Source of the DNA: Brassica napus
Taxonomy: Eukaryota; Streptophyta; Magnoliopsida; Brassicales; Brassicaceae
DNA: 64,000 nucleotides
NCBI RefSeq assembly: GCF_020379485.1
Contig: NC_063436.1
Coordinates: forward strand, 37,763,512-37,827,511
Direction: 5' to 3'
Shown here: positions 48,395 through 60,370 of the stretch, piece after piece
Position numbering within the stretch: the stretch's first letter is position 1
Layout: each line of letters opens with the position of its first letter
Notes under the pieces: model-generated
What the model was told of the DNA's origin: nothing
Database searches by the model: none
What the model saw: the letters and a program-made list of their open reading frames with translations, nothing else
Made by a program: the position numbers and the translations under genes

Positions 48395-49772
48395 ATGGCG
48401 CCTAGGAAGAGAGTTGTTCGTACTCAGACCGTCAGAGATGCTAGAGAGGTTGAGGCTGAGGACGAGCATGTTCAGCCCGCAGTTCCGCAGCAGGCGGCTC
48501 CACCTATTGATCAGGATGCTTTGAGAACGATGGTTCAGGATGCGGCTAGGCAGGCTGCACAGGAGGCAGTCCAGCAAGCTGCCCAGGAGGCTGCCCGAGT
48601 AGCTGCTCTGGAGGTTGCCAGACAGATGGCTGCTGTTCAGCAGGGTCAGCAGATTCCGCATGGTCCTCAGGTTCAGGTGCAGAAGGGTCCGCAGATTCAC
48701 GTGCAGCAGGCCCCACCTGTTCAGGTTCAGCATGATCATCAGGTTCCACATCAGCCGGCTCCAGCTCAGCAGTATCCTCAGGTTCCCGTTCAGCCTGTTC
48801 TAGGAGTTTTTCAGGTTCCACCGCCACCACCTGCTTTCCCAGTTCAGGTGCCCGAGGTTGATGAGACATTTATCAGGGTGTTGGGACAGATGAAGTATGT
48901 GAGTTTGGAGCATTTCAGTGGGATGACGGAACCTACAGTTGCTCACGATTGGAAGCACAGTTTGGATAAGTGTTTGAAGACCATCTCGTGCCCGCCAAGG
49001 CTCAAGCTTAACATCGCTGAGCTTTATTTGCGTGGAGACGCATCAATCTGGTGGGATGGAGTGAGATTGATGCACCGTGGCGAGCTGACATATGATGATT
49101 TTCTTTACGCGTTCACCAAGAAGTATTTTTCGAGATAAGCTTTGCATGAGAAGAAGAATGACTTCGAGCATTTGAGGCAGGGAGCAAAGTCTGTGAGGGA
49201 GTATGAGCGGGAGTTTAACCAACTCCGCAGATTTGTGGGTAACACCATTGATGAGGAGGATCTGATCAGGAGGTTCTTAGATGGGATGCGAGTAGAGCTT
49301 CGTGGTAGATGCAGTGTGGTTACCTACACCAGTTTGGAGGATCTGGTAGGGAAGGCAGCTGTGCAGGAGAAATGTATGGTAGAGGAGTAGAAGTTCTCCA
49401 AAGCATTTCAGCCTAAGGCCGGAGGGACTTCGGGATCACAAAAGAGGACTTGGGAACAGACTGGAGTACCCCGTTGGGGGCGTTGTCATCGCCAGCATTT
49501 TGGGGAATGTCTCCAGTGCTTTAACTGTGGTATGTCTGGGCATATCTTGAAGAATTGTAGGAAGCCGTCACGTACTCAGGTTGCAGCGCCAGCAGCGGCA
49601 GTAGCACCAGCAGCGGCAGCGAGGAACTGTTACGGCTGCAACCAGCCAGGTCACATTTACAGAGATTGTCCGAGGAGGGGCAATGCAGCGCTTCCACCAC
49701 CACTGAAGCGTCCAGCCATCGCTCCACGTGTGTTTGCGGTTGGAGATCCCCAAGGAGCTGAGCCGATAGCGG
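48395..49772 (+). pseudogene. Tekay gag with two CCHC knuckles, two nonsense codons
   Basis: The ATG at 48395 follows a CTTTCAG leader. The N-terminus is basic, then a long Ala/Gln-rich region (QQAAQEAARVAALEVARQM) and a Pro/Gln-rich linker. The capsid core follows (HDWKHSLDKCLKTISC, LRGDASIWWDG) to about 49400, then two zinc knuckles (CFNCGMSGHILKNC near 49520 and CYGCNQPGHIYRDC near 49635). In-frame TAA at 49136 and TAG at 49388 interrupt it, but the frame is otherwise kept through both knuckles. The function would be particle assembly and RNA binding. Confidence 0.9.
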
Positions 49773-49853
49773 GTATGTGACTTTTCCATACTTATTGTCT
49801 CTGAATATTTTGGTGTGTGGTTATTATGTGTAGTTAGTAAAAATCTTGTGTAG
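49773..49853 (+). other. intron-like gap between gag and protease
   Basis: 81 bp, starting GTATGTGAC and ending TTGTGTAG, with two or more stop codons inside. The gag frame enters at a phase that continues into the protease frame on the other side. It could be a spliced intron or a gap crossed by another means. Confidence 0.55.
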
Positions 49854-52673
49854 GATCAATTTCGGTTGGAGGAGAGTCAGCTTATACCTTATTTGACACG
49901 GGAGCATCTCATAGTTTTGTGAGTCCGCGCTTAGTCCAGTCTTGGTCTTTTCGGGGTGTCTTCGAACCGAAGGCTAAGCAGATTCAGACTGCCGGCACGG
50001 AGAAGCTGGGAGCAGTTGGCATTCATCACGATGTACCAGTTATTCTTGCAGGAGTTGAGTTGCTCAGAGATTTGACGGAGTTGGAGATGAGCTTCTACGA
50101 TATTATACTTGGGATGGATTGGTTGTCGCGACATTGAGTAGTCTTGGATTGTCCGAAGGCAAGAGTTAATATCCCTAGAGAAGAAGGAAAGATCATTTAC
50201 GAAGGCATTCAGACACACCGGGAAATTCCTATCGTCTCCATGTTGCGTGCAGAAGAATTATTAGAGGGTGGAGCAGAGGGATTTTTGGCAACCATTTCGA
50301 TGGTTAAGGAGGACGGTAAGCAGAAACTGCATGATATTCCAGTGGTCGCCGAGTACGAGGACGTTTTTGAGGCTTTAAAAGGGCCACCACCAGCTAGAGC
50401 GGACGGTCTTATGATAGAAGTAGAGCCAGGAGCAGCACCAGTTTCACGAGCTCCATACCGTCTCGCACCAACTGAGATGGCAGAGTTAAAGAAACAATTG
50501 GAGGAGCTATCTGATAAGGGGTTTATCAGACCGAGTACTTCACCGTGGGGAGCACCAGTGTTGTTTGTGAAGAAGAAAGATGGGACTTTTAGACTTTGTA
50601 TCGACTATAGAGGTCTGAACAAAGTGACCATCAAGAATAAGTACCCGCTCCCGCGTATCGACGAGTTGTTAGACCAGTTGCAGGGAGCTTCATGGTTCTC
50701 TAAGATTGACTTAGCATCGGGATACCACCAGATTGCGATAGCTGAGGGAGATGTGCGGAAGACGGTATTCCGTACACGTTATGGACATTACGAGTTTGTG
50801 GTGATGCCATTTGGGTTGACAAACGCACCGGCAGCATTCATGAAGCTCATGAATGATGTGTTTCAAGAGCACTTGGATAAGTGTGTGATCGTTTTCATCG
50901 ACGACATCTTGGTTTATTCTCGGAGTAGAGAAGAGCATGCTGAGCACTTGCGGATTGTGTTGGGTAAGCTTCGGGAACATCAGTTGTTTGCCAAGCTAAG
51001 TAAGTGTATCTTTTGGCAGAGGAAGATTGGATTTTTGGGTCACGTGGTTTCAGAAGCAGGAGTTGCCGTAGATCAGGAGAAGATTACCGCCATTTCAGAG
51101 TGGCCAGCACCTAAGAGTGCGACGAAGATTCGCAATTTTCTCGGTTTGGCTGGATACTACAGAAAGTATGTCAAACGTTTTGCTAGCATTGCAAAGCCAA
51201 TGACACGGCTAACAGGAAAAGACAGCCGATTTTGATTGGATAGATGAATGTTCGAGGAGTTTCACTGAGTTGAAGCGACAGCTGACCCATGCGCCAGTTT
51301 TGGTACTTCCGAGGCCAGGAATACCATATAAGGTCTACACTGATGCGTTAGGCACCGGATTGGGATGTGTACTGATGCAGGAGGATCAGGTCATTGCCTA
51401 TGCATCATGACAGTTGAGGCCTCACGAGGCCAATTATCCTACGCATGATTTGGAGTTGGCAGCAGTTGTATTTGCATTGAAGATCTGGAGGTCATACTTG
51501 TATGGAGAGAAGGTGAAAATTTTCACGGACCACCAGAGTCTGAAGTACATATTTACGCAGGCAGACATGAATTTGAGGCAGCGTAGATGGATGGAGTTGT
51601 TAGTAGACTACAACTTCGAGATCACATATCATCCGGGAAAAGCCAATCATGTGGCAGATGCCTTGAGTAGGCGCATAAGCAATGTATCGGGAACCAAAGA
51701 GGTTCAAGAGCTTACTGGGACACTTGCTAGCCTCAGATTGTGTGCAGTTACCGTGGATGGAGAGACAGTTGGCGTTGAGGCTGTGGAGCAGGCAGATTTA
51801 CTGTGGAGGATACGCAAACCTCAAGATAATGATGAAGCTTTGTGTAAGCAGATCGAGATGGAGAGTATTGGTTATCATACAGCCTCCAGCGGGATGTTCA
51901 TGTATCGGAAGCGGGTTTGTGTGCCAGATAATGAGCCGTTAAGGAAGGAGATCTTACGGCAAGCACACCACTAGAATTTTTCTAACCACCCAGGGAATAC
52001 GAAGATGTACAGGGATATGAAGCGATATTACCATTGGCCTGGTATGAAGAGGGATGTTGCTTCATTTGTATCGCAATGTCAAACGTGTCAGATGGTTAAG
52101 GCTGAGCATCAGGTGCCTAACGGGTTATTACAGAACCTGCCTTTGCCAGAGTGGAAATGGGAAATGGTAACTATGGATTTTGTGATGGGTTTGCCGACCA
52201 CATCAGGAGGGAAAAATGCCATATGGGTGATCGTGGATAGACTTACCAAGTCAGCCCATTTCCTAGTGATTAAGAAGACAGACAGAGCCGATCAGTTGGC
52301 ACAGATCTACATTAGCGAGATTGTGAGATTGCACGGAGTTCCCGTGAGCATTGTATCGAATCGGGATGTAAAGTTCACATCTGAGTTTTGGAGAGCCTTT
52401 CAGAAGGCACTTGGGACAAAAGTCCATATGAGTACGGCTTATCACCCGCAGACAGATGGTCAGTCAGAGAGGACTATCCAGACCTTAGAGGATATGCTCA
52501 GGGCTTGCGTCTTAGATTGGGAAGGTAGTTGGGTGAAGTACCTACCTCTAGCCGAGTTTGCCTACAACAACAGCTATCATTCGAGTATTGGGATGGCACC
52601 ATATGAGGCTCTATATGGTAGACCTTGTCGCACACCACTTTGTTGGACAGAAGTGGGGGAGCAACGTGAGATA

Positions 52674-54034
52674 TGTGGGAACCGAAATTCGCACTGTCGA
52701 TTTCCGTTTAAATAAGGAAACTAGGAAAACCCTAATTTCCCAGAGGATCCGGATATCTGCTAATTACCACACGTCAAGCAATCAGAACACGAGAATAACA
52801 ACGATAAAGTATTAGAGATTGAAAAGAGAGAAAAGTAGATCTTGTTCCGAATCTGCGTATGAGCGTTACAACAAGGTATAAGCCTGGACTCGAGAGCTGT
52901 CGGCGAGATTCCTAGTTCGAGCAACCCTAAGACGGCTAAACCTAATTGAGTCGCAGCTCGAAATAACAAAAACGGAAAATTGCCTAAATACTGTAAGTGC
53001 TAAGTTTTGCTCTGAAAAAAGTCTCTCCCCATGCCTCTCGCCTTGGACTCCTTATATACTTGCTTCAAGGTCGGTTTACGCTTTTACTCTTCTGCCCTTA
53101 AGCCGTCATAGCATAAAATGGAGATATTCTATTTTTTCCGATCTTCGTAATTATCCTCAAAATTTTGTATTTATCCCCAGAAACTTGACATTTATCTTTC
53201 CTTACGCGCCAAGCGTAAATCGTACCACGATTTACGGGCTTTTGGTTGAGAAATCGTAGGGTGGGCCTCGAGTCGTGTTTTAGATCCCTTTGGGCCGTCT
53301 TCCGACTCGAAGCGTTTACTACGATTTCTTTCGATAAAGAACTAACTTTCCGCGGTTTCAATCCGCAAAGTTTGATCGATGATTTAGAATAGCGGAAAAC
53401 ATGAACCGAGTTGGCTACGGTCTTCGGGAGATAGCATCGAAGGTTTGACGAGAATGCATGGACTGGTGTCGTATCGACATTTCGGAAGAGCTCGGTCGCT
53501 ACGTAGCGACCAAGCTTTGCTCGAGCCCGGTCGCTACGTAGCGACCGAGCGGGACGGACGCTCGGTCGCTACGTAGCGACCGAGCTTTGGCTCGGGCTCG
53601 GGCTCGGTCGCTACGTAGCGACCGAGCTTTGGCTCGAGCTCGGTCGCTACGTAGCGACCGAGTGGAACGGATGCTCGGTCGCTACGTAGCGACCGAGCTT
53701 GGCCGAGCTCAGTTGCTACGTAGCGACCGAGCGGGACGGGCGCTCGGTCGCTACGTAGCGACCGAGCTTTGGCTTGGGCTCGATCGCTACGTAGCGACCG
53801 AGCTTTGGCTCGAACTCGGCGCTACGTAGCGACCGGATAGCGTGCATGTGCGGTAGTTGCGCAATGACCGAGCTTGGTTTTTCCACTTTGAGCTTTCAAG
53901 GATACTTCTTCGTAAAAACTTCGTATTGGTTATTTTTTACGAAAATCATATTTTTCTTTTACTATCTTTTCGAAAATACGATTTCCGAGGGTTTTCGGGT
54001 GTTAATTCTGTCATCACCGTTTTTGACCCCAACA
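52674..54034 (+). mobile_element. solo LTR inserted in the integrase gene
   Basis: The segment starts TGTGGGAACC and ends CCCCAACA, with a perfect 5-bp target duplication AGATA (52669-52673 and 54035-54039). It is 1361 bp with no internal coding, so a solo LTR. Insert plus one target copy is 1366 bp, which accounts for the frame change between the integrase halves. A TTATATAC TATA-like box lies near 53049. It belongs to a different LTR family from the host element. Confidence 0.95.
53491..53836. repeat. array of ten palindromes built on GCTACGTAGC
   Basis: Ten copies of GCTACGTAGC, most extended to the palindrome GGTCGCTACGTAGCGACC, separated by short CGAGCTTTGGCTCG- or GGGACGGACG-type spacers. 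The units are irregularly spaced (roughly 25-45 bp). Sequence-symmetric on both strands. Confidence 0.95.
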
Positions 54035-54633
54035 AGATAGAACCAGCCATGGTTCAAGAGACGGTAGAGCAGGTTGAGATGCTCAAGGTTTGGGTTAAGG
54101 AAATCCATGACCGTAAGAAGAGTTATGCAGATAAGCGGCGTAAGGATTTGGAGTTTCAGGTTGGCGATCTGGTATACCTGAAAATGAGGACATTTCAGGG
54201 AGGATCTAAGACTCGAAAACTAAAGAAGCTTAAGCCGAGATATATGGGACCATATCCTATTTTGGAGCGGATTGGAGCAGTTGCCTACCGATTAGATTTA
54301 TCAGAAGAGTTATCAGACTTCCATGACGTGATTCATGTTTCGGTTTTGAGGAAAGTCCTGAGAGAACCGGAGCTCATTTTGAAGCAGCCGCCCAGTGACC
54401 TTGGTAGAAATTTTCATGCGCCGTGTCAGCAATTAGAGTTATTGGATCGTCAAGTGAGAGAAGATCATGGTATGATGACCATGTTGGTCAAAGTTCGTTG
54501 GAAGAGAGACGATATTCAGGAGGAGACTTGGGAGTCCGAGGCAGAGATGAGGATTGAATATTCGGAGCTATTTTCGGACGATATTGGAGAGCCAGTTGGT
54601 GATTCGAATTCAGGGTCGAATTCCTTATTAGTT

Positions 54634-54642
54634 GGGGAGAAT
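54634..54642 (+). promoter_or_regulatory. polypurine tract of the Tekay element
   Basis: GGGGAGA followed by AT immediately before the 3' LTR TG. It would prime plus-strand synthesis. Confidence 0.7.
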
Positions 54643-56907
54643 TGTAATGACCCAAACCCAAGTCCACATATTCAAACCAGCAAAGGCCCAAGACCAATCA
54701 AATTAGCCCAAGGTAATGGGTATAAAAACTCCTTTCATTTTGTTTTCTCTACCGAAACCATCCAAGAAAATCATAAGCTAGAAAGAAAGAGTTGAGAGAT
54801 TGAGAATGGGGAACTTTTGCAGAGGCTGAGCCATCACCGGAGTTCGCCGGAGTAACCGCACGCCGTGACCAAGCTGAGCTCATCACCACCGCTCGCAACG
54901 CTAGGTAACCACCGCAAACCGCCATGCATTTAGTTCAGTTTCGGCCGTTTTAGTAAATCACCCATAACTTCCTAACCACTGTGAATTTCATGCATGAAAG
55001 ACCACCATCGTGTTCCCCTCGTCGAGACGAAGCCATACACACCGACCGCGCTGCAATCGGAGTCCGGACGAGCCCTCACGCGCCCCCGGAAGATCGCCCT
55101 TCTCCAGCGCGTGAAACAGACGTGCCGCCGTCTCCGGCCGTCGTTCGCCAAAGCCGCCGTGCTCGGCCGCCGTCAGCCCGACGCCGGGAAGCTGCCGCCG
55201 TATCGCCACCACACCTCCGCCGTCGCCGGTGACTTTTCCGGTAAGACACCGCCACCCGCCGTCGCCGCCGCCACCGATGACCGGCGCCGGTGACTCGCCG
55301 ACGACTCGCCAACCCGGTAAGTCAACTCGGTGACTCGGTCAACCAGTTGGTCTGACCGGTTTAAATTGATTTCAATTCGGTTAGGGTAAACCGGTCGGTT
55401 AAGTCAAATTGATTTCTGATCAAGGGTTGACCAGATTGATCTTTGACCAGCGAGTTGACTTTTCCATAAACCTTGACCAGACTCGTTTTAAACCATTCGA
55501 AAGGCGTTTTGACTCGATTTCTCGCCCTGGTTTCAGATTTGGAGTCTATTTGAGCATCTAGAGTCCATAGATACCACTTCTTCTTGTTGCTAAGGTGAGG
55601 GCTTCTCCGTTTAAATCCCGAGCTAGTTTAGTACTACCATTATGGAAAGTTTAGTTTCGAAACATGATCCGTCTCTGTGAATTGAGTCTGTTTGAGAGTC
55701 TTGCTTGTTCATTATTGATATTGATTGTTAAACCGGAAATAGGATAATATAGGATTCAACGGTTGATTGAAATGATTGATGCTAAGAACTGTTAAATATA
55801 TATATATATATGTATATATGCTAGTCCACGTGTTGAGATTTCGGGGTGCAGGGTGATTGCACTAGGCCGCATGTTTGAGAGATCGCGGGGTACGGAGATA
55901 TATGTACTAGGCCGTGTGTTTAGCGGGGTACAGAGACGTTTGTACTAGGCCGTTTTGTTTGAGAGATCGCGGGGTACAGAGATATCTGTACTAGGCCGTG
56001 TGTTTAGCAGGGGTATAGAGACGTTTGTACTAGGCCGTTTTGTTTGAGAGATCGCAGGGTACAGAGATATCTGTACTAGGCCGTGTGTTTAGCGGGGTAC
56101 AGAGACGTTTGTACTAGGCCGCTTGTTTGTGGAGATTGCGGGGGTACAGAGTGGACTACTGTATTTACGACGCTTGTAGAGTCATATATATTTATATCCT
56201 TATAAGGAAATGCGGTATGATATCATCGCATTGGTTGTAGCATGTCTAGTCCACTAGACATATTTTGATTGTTTTGTGTGGTGTAATAGACGCCGTGTTT
56301 GTTTCATGCTAGAGCTAGGCCTACATTTTAGTAGTGCTATGAATTCAGTCAGTGGTTTGCGGTTTAGCATCCCCATACCTCACTGGGCGATTCTTCTGTC
56401 GCTCACCCCTGCTTCTTTCTCCTTTCAGGTGAGACCGATGAGCAGGAGTGATTATACCGGACCGGTGCTTTTGGGCTTTTACTACTATCGAGCTTTGGAC
56501 TTCTATCACTTTTATCGTTTTATCGCTTTTGGGCCTTTGGGCTCCTATCTATTGTTTATGTTATCTTGTATTTTGGACTTTCGGTTCATGTCGTACTTTA
56601 TATTTCGGATGTTATCGTTATTGGGCCTTTAGGCCTTGTGGTATCGAATTTACTTTTATATTATGATATGGAGATTATTATTATTATTTCGGTTGTATTA
56701 TATTATTATTATTATTTTATTTTCGCATTTATATTATTTTGAGAAAGTCGGGTAGTGTTTCAAAAAAAAAAGAGAAAGCCGGGTCTGATAATTTTTGGTA
56801 TTAGAGCTATTTATTTATCGTAATATTTTATTATGTAATCGGAGTGTCACATTTTTGGTATCAGAGCTATTTATCGTAATATTTTATTATGTAATCGGGG
56901 TGTCACA
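54643..56907 (+). repeat. 3' LTR of the Tekay element
   Basis: 2265 bp. It is colinear with the 5' LTR apart from the 619-bp MITE and small indels, including a short duplicated AAAGAGAAAGCCGGG stretch near 56770. TATA is at 54720. The 84/85-bp array and PBS-like terminal units are shared with the 5' LTR. Confidence 0.93.
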
Positions 56908-57863
56908 AAATATATATAGCTATGTCACTTTATAAGCAGTAACCACTCAGCTTCACATCTTTATTTCATAAACTGTTTGGGATATTAAATGTGAATATAA
57001 CTCTGATCACGACGTGTCGTGTGTCTCTAGGTTGTAACCAATCTCTCTATCAGATTGATTAAACTAATCACTGACCGATCCAAAAAGAGACTTGGCTTCA
57101 CCTTACTCCTCTTTTAAACCTGAGAGACAAACTCCCAATATAACTGTTATATTCTCTGCAGAAAACGCTCAGAAACAAATACATCTCCTCTGCTCTTATC
57201 TGGATCATCCTGAGTCTTGACATCACAAACTTGGATCTCTTGTCTCAGGATTGTTGAATGTACTCAATAGAGGTTAATGATTGAATGATCTTATTATACT
57301 GAGATTACACCATATATATAATACATTACAAGTAGGGTACTTAGGCAAGTATATTTACACAGTCTATATATTGTACACACAATTCAATGCATCTTTCAGA
57401 TTTCATTTACATTAGCATTCTTTGCCTCTCTCAGATGCGGTACTTCGTTTTTGATTTTTTTTAGTTTTATGAAGACTACTCACTCTTCTCATACTCGTTT
57501 AAAAATATTGAGTTGGGTGTGTTGATATATGCTGATGACCTTCTCATATGTGGTGATAACTCTCACATGTTAAAGCATTTCAAAGAGGATCACCTAATGC
57601 CTGGAAAATGAAAAAGCAAGGCACTGTATCACACTCGTCTGCAGGGGCAGAATAAGGGCCATGTCAGTTGCTAACCGTGAGAAGGAAGTGGATTCGCAAA
57701 ATTGTTAAAAGAACTTGGAAACGAACAAATTCTGCAAACTTATGTTGCATGGAATCACAGGAAGATGCACGGAAGCAGAAACCTTTGGAAGCGTAAAAGC
57801 GAATTTTATAAAATATATCAAGAAGGGGATGCTTATTGGAAGCATATAATATATATATATACA
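56908..57863 (+). mobile_element. degenerate Ty1/copia relic (RT and RNase H pieces)
   Basis: About 57505-57600 encodes a copia reverse transcriptase core with frameshifts (YADDLLICGDNSHMLKHFKE). About 57605-57720 encodes an RNase H end (MKKQGTVSHSSAGAE, then WIRKIVKELG, in changing frames). 56908-57450 is non-coding and may be leader or LTR sequence of the same element. Confidence 0.7.
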
Positions 57864-57890
57864 CTAGGGTAGCCTGGCGCTACGCGCCGG
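57864..57890 (-). mobile_element. Helitron 3' terminus, minus strand
   Basis: CTAG at 57864-57867 after a host A, with the hairpin GGCGCTACGCGCC just inside. The body should extend to the right. A possible 5' end (CTATAGA before T, near 58840) is too weak to call. Confidence 0.6.
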
Positions 57891-58178
57891 ATTTCGATGA
57901 TAATATATGTTCTAGTGAAATTTAAATTAATTTTATGGTCATGAAAAATAAAGTATTTGTCTAACACATGACTATGCATTAATTTTCTTTCAATCTTGCA
58001 TCATTGTTCCTAGAATTATTCTATAAGACTATATTAGCATTTTATATTAGAGTATTTTATAACATTTTAATATTTGTTGATTTTGAAATAATTTGTAATA
58101 ATTAGATATAGTGTCCATACATTTTACAAAAGAGATATGTATACTCGTAATAATTAGATATAGTACTTCTACATTTTA

Positions 58179-58216
<38 letters not shown>

Positions 58217-59433
58217 TGGCTAGACACATCTCGTTAAATTTTTGAGGATTCATTCAAAACTTAAACGTGGATTGCTTTTGTTACATTGAAGCTATAATGT
58301 GGTAAACACCAAGCAAATATCATTATACATAGTTACATTTTTCTGGCTGAACTACAATTCATTAAACAAAAAGCAAGTTTACCCGAAACAAAGAAAAGAC
58401 AAATTTAGAGATAAGAGCGTTGAATTTGCCACTGCATCAGCCTCACATTACATAATCTACGAATATTATATAAAGAGCAAGCTTTAAAGAAGTGAAATGT
58501 TAAATATCAAAGAAAATTCCGCTAATTTCCTTGGTGAGTCCTTATCTTGAAGCATTTTAACTAACACATGCGTATTAATTAGACAATAGGGATGCCTTAA
58601 AATCGAGACAAAAATATGAAGAATACTTTATTTTTCATTAGGAAGAATATGATACCTATAAAACATATAAAAATGATATAATATTCTCTTATATCAGCCG
58701 AAAATTCTTTTTTAGAATCGAGACTAAAAAAATTTAAAACATATTTTGTTTACACTATTTGGCAGAACACACCTTTCAAAAATAATAAAAGAAGCTGCTT
58801 CTTCTCAGATTTATCGTAGCTAAGTCACTCCTCTATAGATCATCCAGTTCAGTAGATTTCGAGCTGCAATGAGATTTGAACACCGAAAGAATGAATTATC
58901 TATCCCATATAAACTTAATAAATCAAAATAATTTGAACTGCGGTGGCGAATGTACTTTTTTCATTTATTTGAAACCTGATATTTTAACCAATGTTTAAGC
59001 GAAACAGTTGATGGTTGCATACAATAGCAAATGAAAAAACAAAAAATAGTGTGAGTTGAGTTTTTAGAATATATTTTTTGTCCACTCGAATATGATTAGT
59101 CGTCTAACTTAAAAATTCTTCAAGAACACATTGTTTGTTTTCCCTGCCATGAAAGTGATATAGTCAGTATTTGAAAACAGAACCAGATCGGAAATAGTAT
59201 ACCAACAAAACCTGTTTAATGCTAACTCAAGGTCACATACACATCACTGCGACAAGAAGAACAGTGTAAGGAATGCAAACCACGTGTTTTATTTTAAAAT
59301 GTATAAAATTATTTATTCAGTGTTGAGTTCGGCATGAATTAGAAATTTACTTATCAATTTGATGGTCGCCATCACACGGTATTGATAGTGGTGAGTTCAC
59401 CGATAACATATCAGATAATTAGCATATTAAACC
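57891..59433. other. no gene seen; AT-rich, probable Helitron body
   Basis: Contains an (AT)17 tract at 58181-58214. Short ORFs have no domain. Nothing else can be supported. Confidence 0.45.
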
Positions 59434-60006
59434 TGTTGAGTACGAGTTTGGTAGGTTGAACGATAGTGAAATGAACTCGGTTTTTGTGGGTCTTACAAAG
59501 ACGTTCTATTCACAATATGAGATAAACAGTCGAGGTTACAAAGAGATTAGGGAAAGAAGGAAAAGGTCGGAGCTTTGTTGAAAGACTCCGACAGAAACAC
59601 TAAGCAAGGCGATTGATCGTAAACCCTAGATCTTGCCGTCAATCTCTTAGTGTCTACTTGCGGATCCCTTTCTTCTTCCCATTCGTTCTTCTTTTATAGG
59701 CTCTACATGTCTCTCACTCGTTCATCCTGGCAGTTTGGGCTTAATTTGATGTTTAATGGGCTTTCCAGCCGAGCGATGGCTTGATGGGCCGATACTGATC
59801 CAGTCGGTCATTTGATCGTGAGGCTGAGTCGATCGAGCGATGGCCTGATGGGCCAAGACTGATCCAGTCGATCGCGAGGCCCAGTTGATTAGCTTGGATT
59901 CTAACACCGATCATCATGTTAGATCCTGGTTAGTCTCCTGATAAAGTTGGTCCGAATCTTATTAACCGATGGGCCTTGTGTGAGAATGCTAAATTCTTCT
60001 CCAACA
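59434..60006 (-). repeat. LTR (3' LTR) of a minus-strand Ty3/gypsy element
   Basis: 573 bp. On the minus strand it begins TGTTGGAGAAG and ends CTCAACA. A minus-strand TATA box (CCTATAAAAG) lies at 59691-59700. The G-rich tract next to its start fits a polypurine tract, which makes this the 3' LTR. The other LTR is beyond the window. Confidence 0.75.
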
Positions 60007-60025
60007 GTAAGCCCCCCCCCCCCAG
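60007..60025 (-). promoter_or_regulatory. polypurine tract (minus strand)
   Basis: On the minus strand: G12 followed by CTTAC and then the LTR. On the plus strand it is a C12 run at 60012-60023. Confidence 0.6.
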
Positions 60026-60361
60026 TCCGCTTGCGAAGAAACATTGGTCTTCGCAGTGGAATGTCATGAATTGGTTCTGAGGGTAATGGATTCGGTCTTG
60101 TCTATTGTTGGAGTTCATTGATCGGTTAGACGACCGCCGCCCTGGGTGATCCGGCAATCAACGAACAACCGTGATGTTTCCACGATTCCTTTTGGCGATC
60201 GATTGACCGTCTGGTCTTTGCCTATCGATTGGTCGCCTCTTATGCCGCATGTCGTGCGGAAATCTTGAGCGTCGCCTCCGTTGGCGCGGGATTCTGAGTG
60301 TAATAATATGGGCCCAAAAAGGCCTAATAACAGTATTATCTCCAAAGCCCGTTATTTTAGC

Positions 60362-60370
60362 TATAAATAA
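60362..60370 (+). promoter_or_regulatory. TATA box of the antisense gene
   Basis: TATAAATAA, 255 bp before the ATG at 60617, followed by a CT-rich leader (60380-60480). This suggests the antisense gene has its own promoter. Confidence 0.6.

Larger units (their letters stand above)
49854..54642 (+). pseudogene. Tekay pol: protease, RT, RNase H, integrase, chromodomain; broken
   Basis: Protease active-site LFDTGASHSF is near 49890. RT core motifs are at 50570-51000 ([31 protein letters not shown]). RNase H is at 51240-51690 ([20 protein letters not shown]). Integrase is at 51960-52680 with an HHCC-type zinc site, MDFVMGLP and [16 protein letters not shown] (Asp and Glu of the DDE triad). A GPYPILERIG module is near 54250 and a chromodomain-like segment (KVRWKRDDIQEETWE) near 54500. 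Breaks: TGA at 50135, a one-base frameshift near 51232, TGA at 51408, TAG at 51972, and a solo LTR at 52674-54034. Two of the three stops (50135, 51408) sit where CGA is expected, suggesting C-to-T decay. Confidence 0.92.
45342..56907 (+). mobile_element. near full-length Ty3/gypsy chromovirus (Tekay/Del type)
   Basis: Order: 5' LTR, primer binding site, gag, protease, reverse transcriptase, RNase H, integrase, chromodomain, polypurine tract, 3' LTR. The two LTRs start TGTAATGACCC and end GGTGTCACA. The lineage is suggested by the [10 protein letters not shown] and [12 protein letters not shown] motifs and a C-terminal chromodomain-like segment. The polyprotein is dead: several nonsense codons, a frameshift, and a solo LTR inside integrase. 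The LTRs differ at roughly a dozen of the first 215 positions by eye, so the copy is not young. Flanks are GGATA and AAATA, not a clean target duplication. Confidence 0.93.

Noticed and set aside
53491..53836. Looks like a CRISPR-type array (short repeats with spacers)
   Set aside because: Repeats are perfect palindromes of irregular spacing inside a plant LTR, and spacers are themselves variants of one motif. No cas genes, and a eukaryotic genome.
45337..56912. Target duplication of the Tekay element
   Set aside because: Flanking 5-mers are GGATA and AAATA, only three of five match, so I do not claim it.
58830..58850. 5' end of the Helitron that ends at 57864
   Set aside because: CTATAGA followed by T is present, but the sequence inside does not match other Helitron 5' ends in the window.
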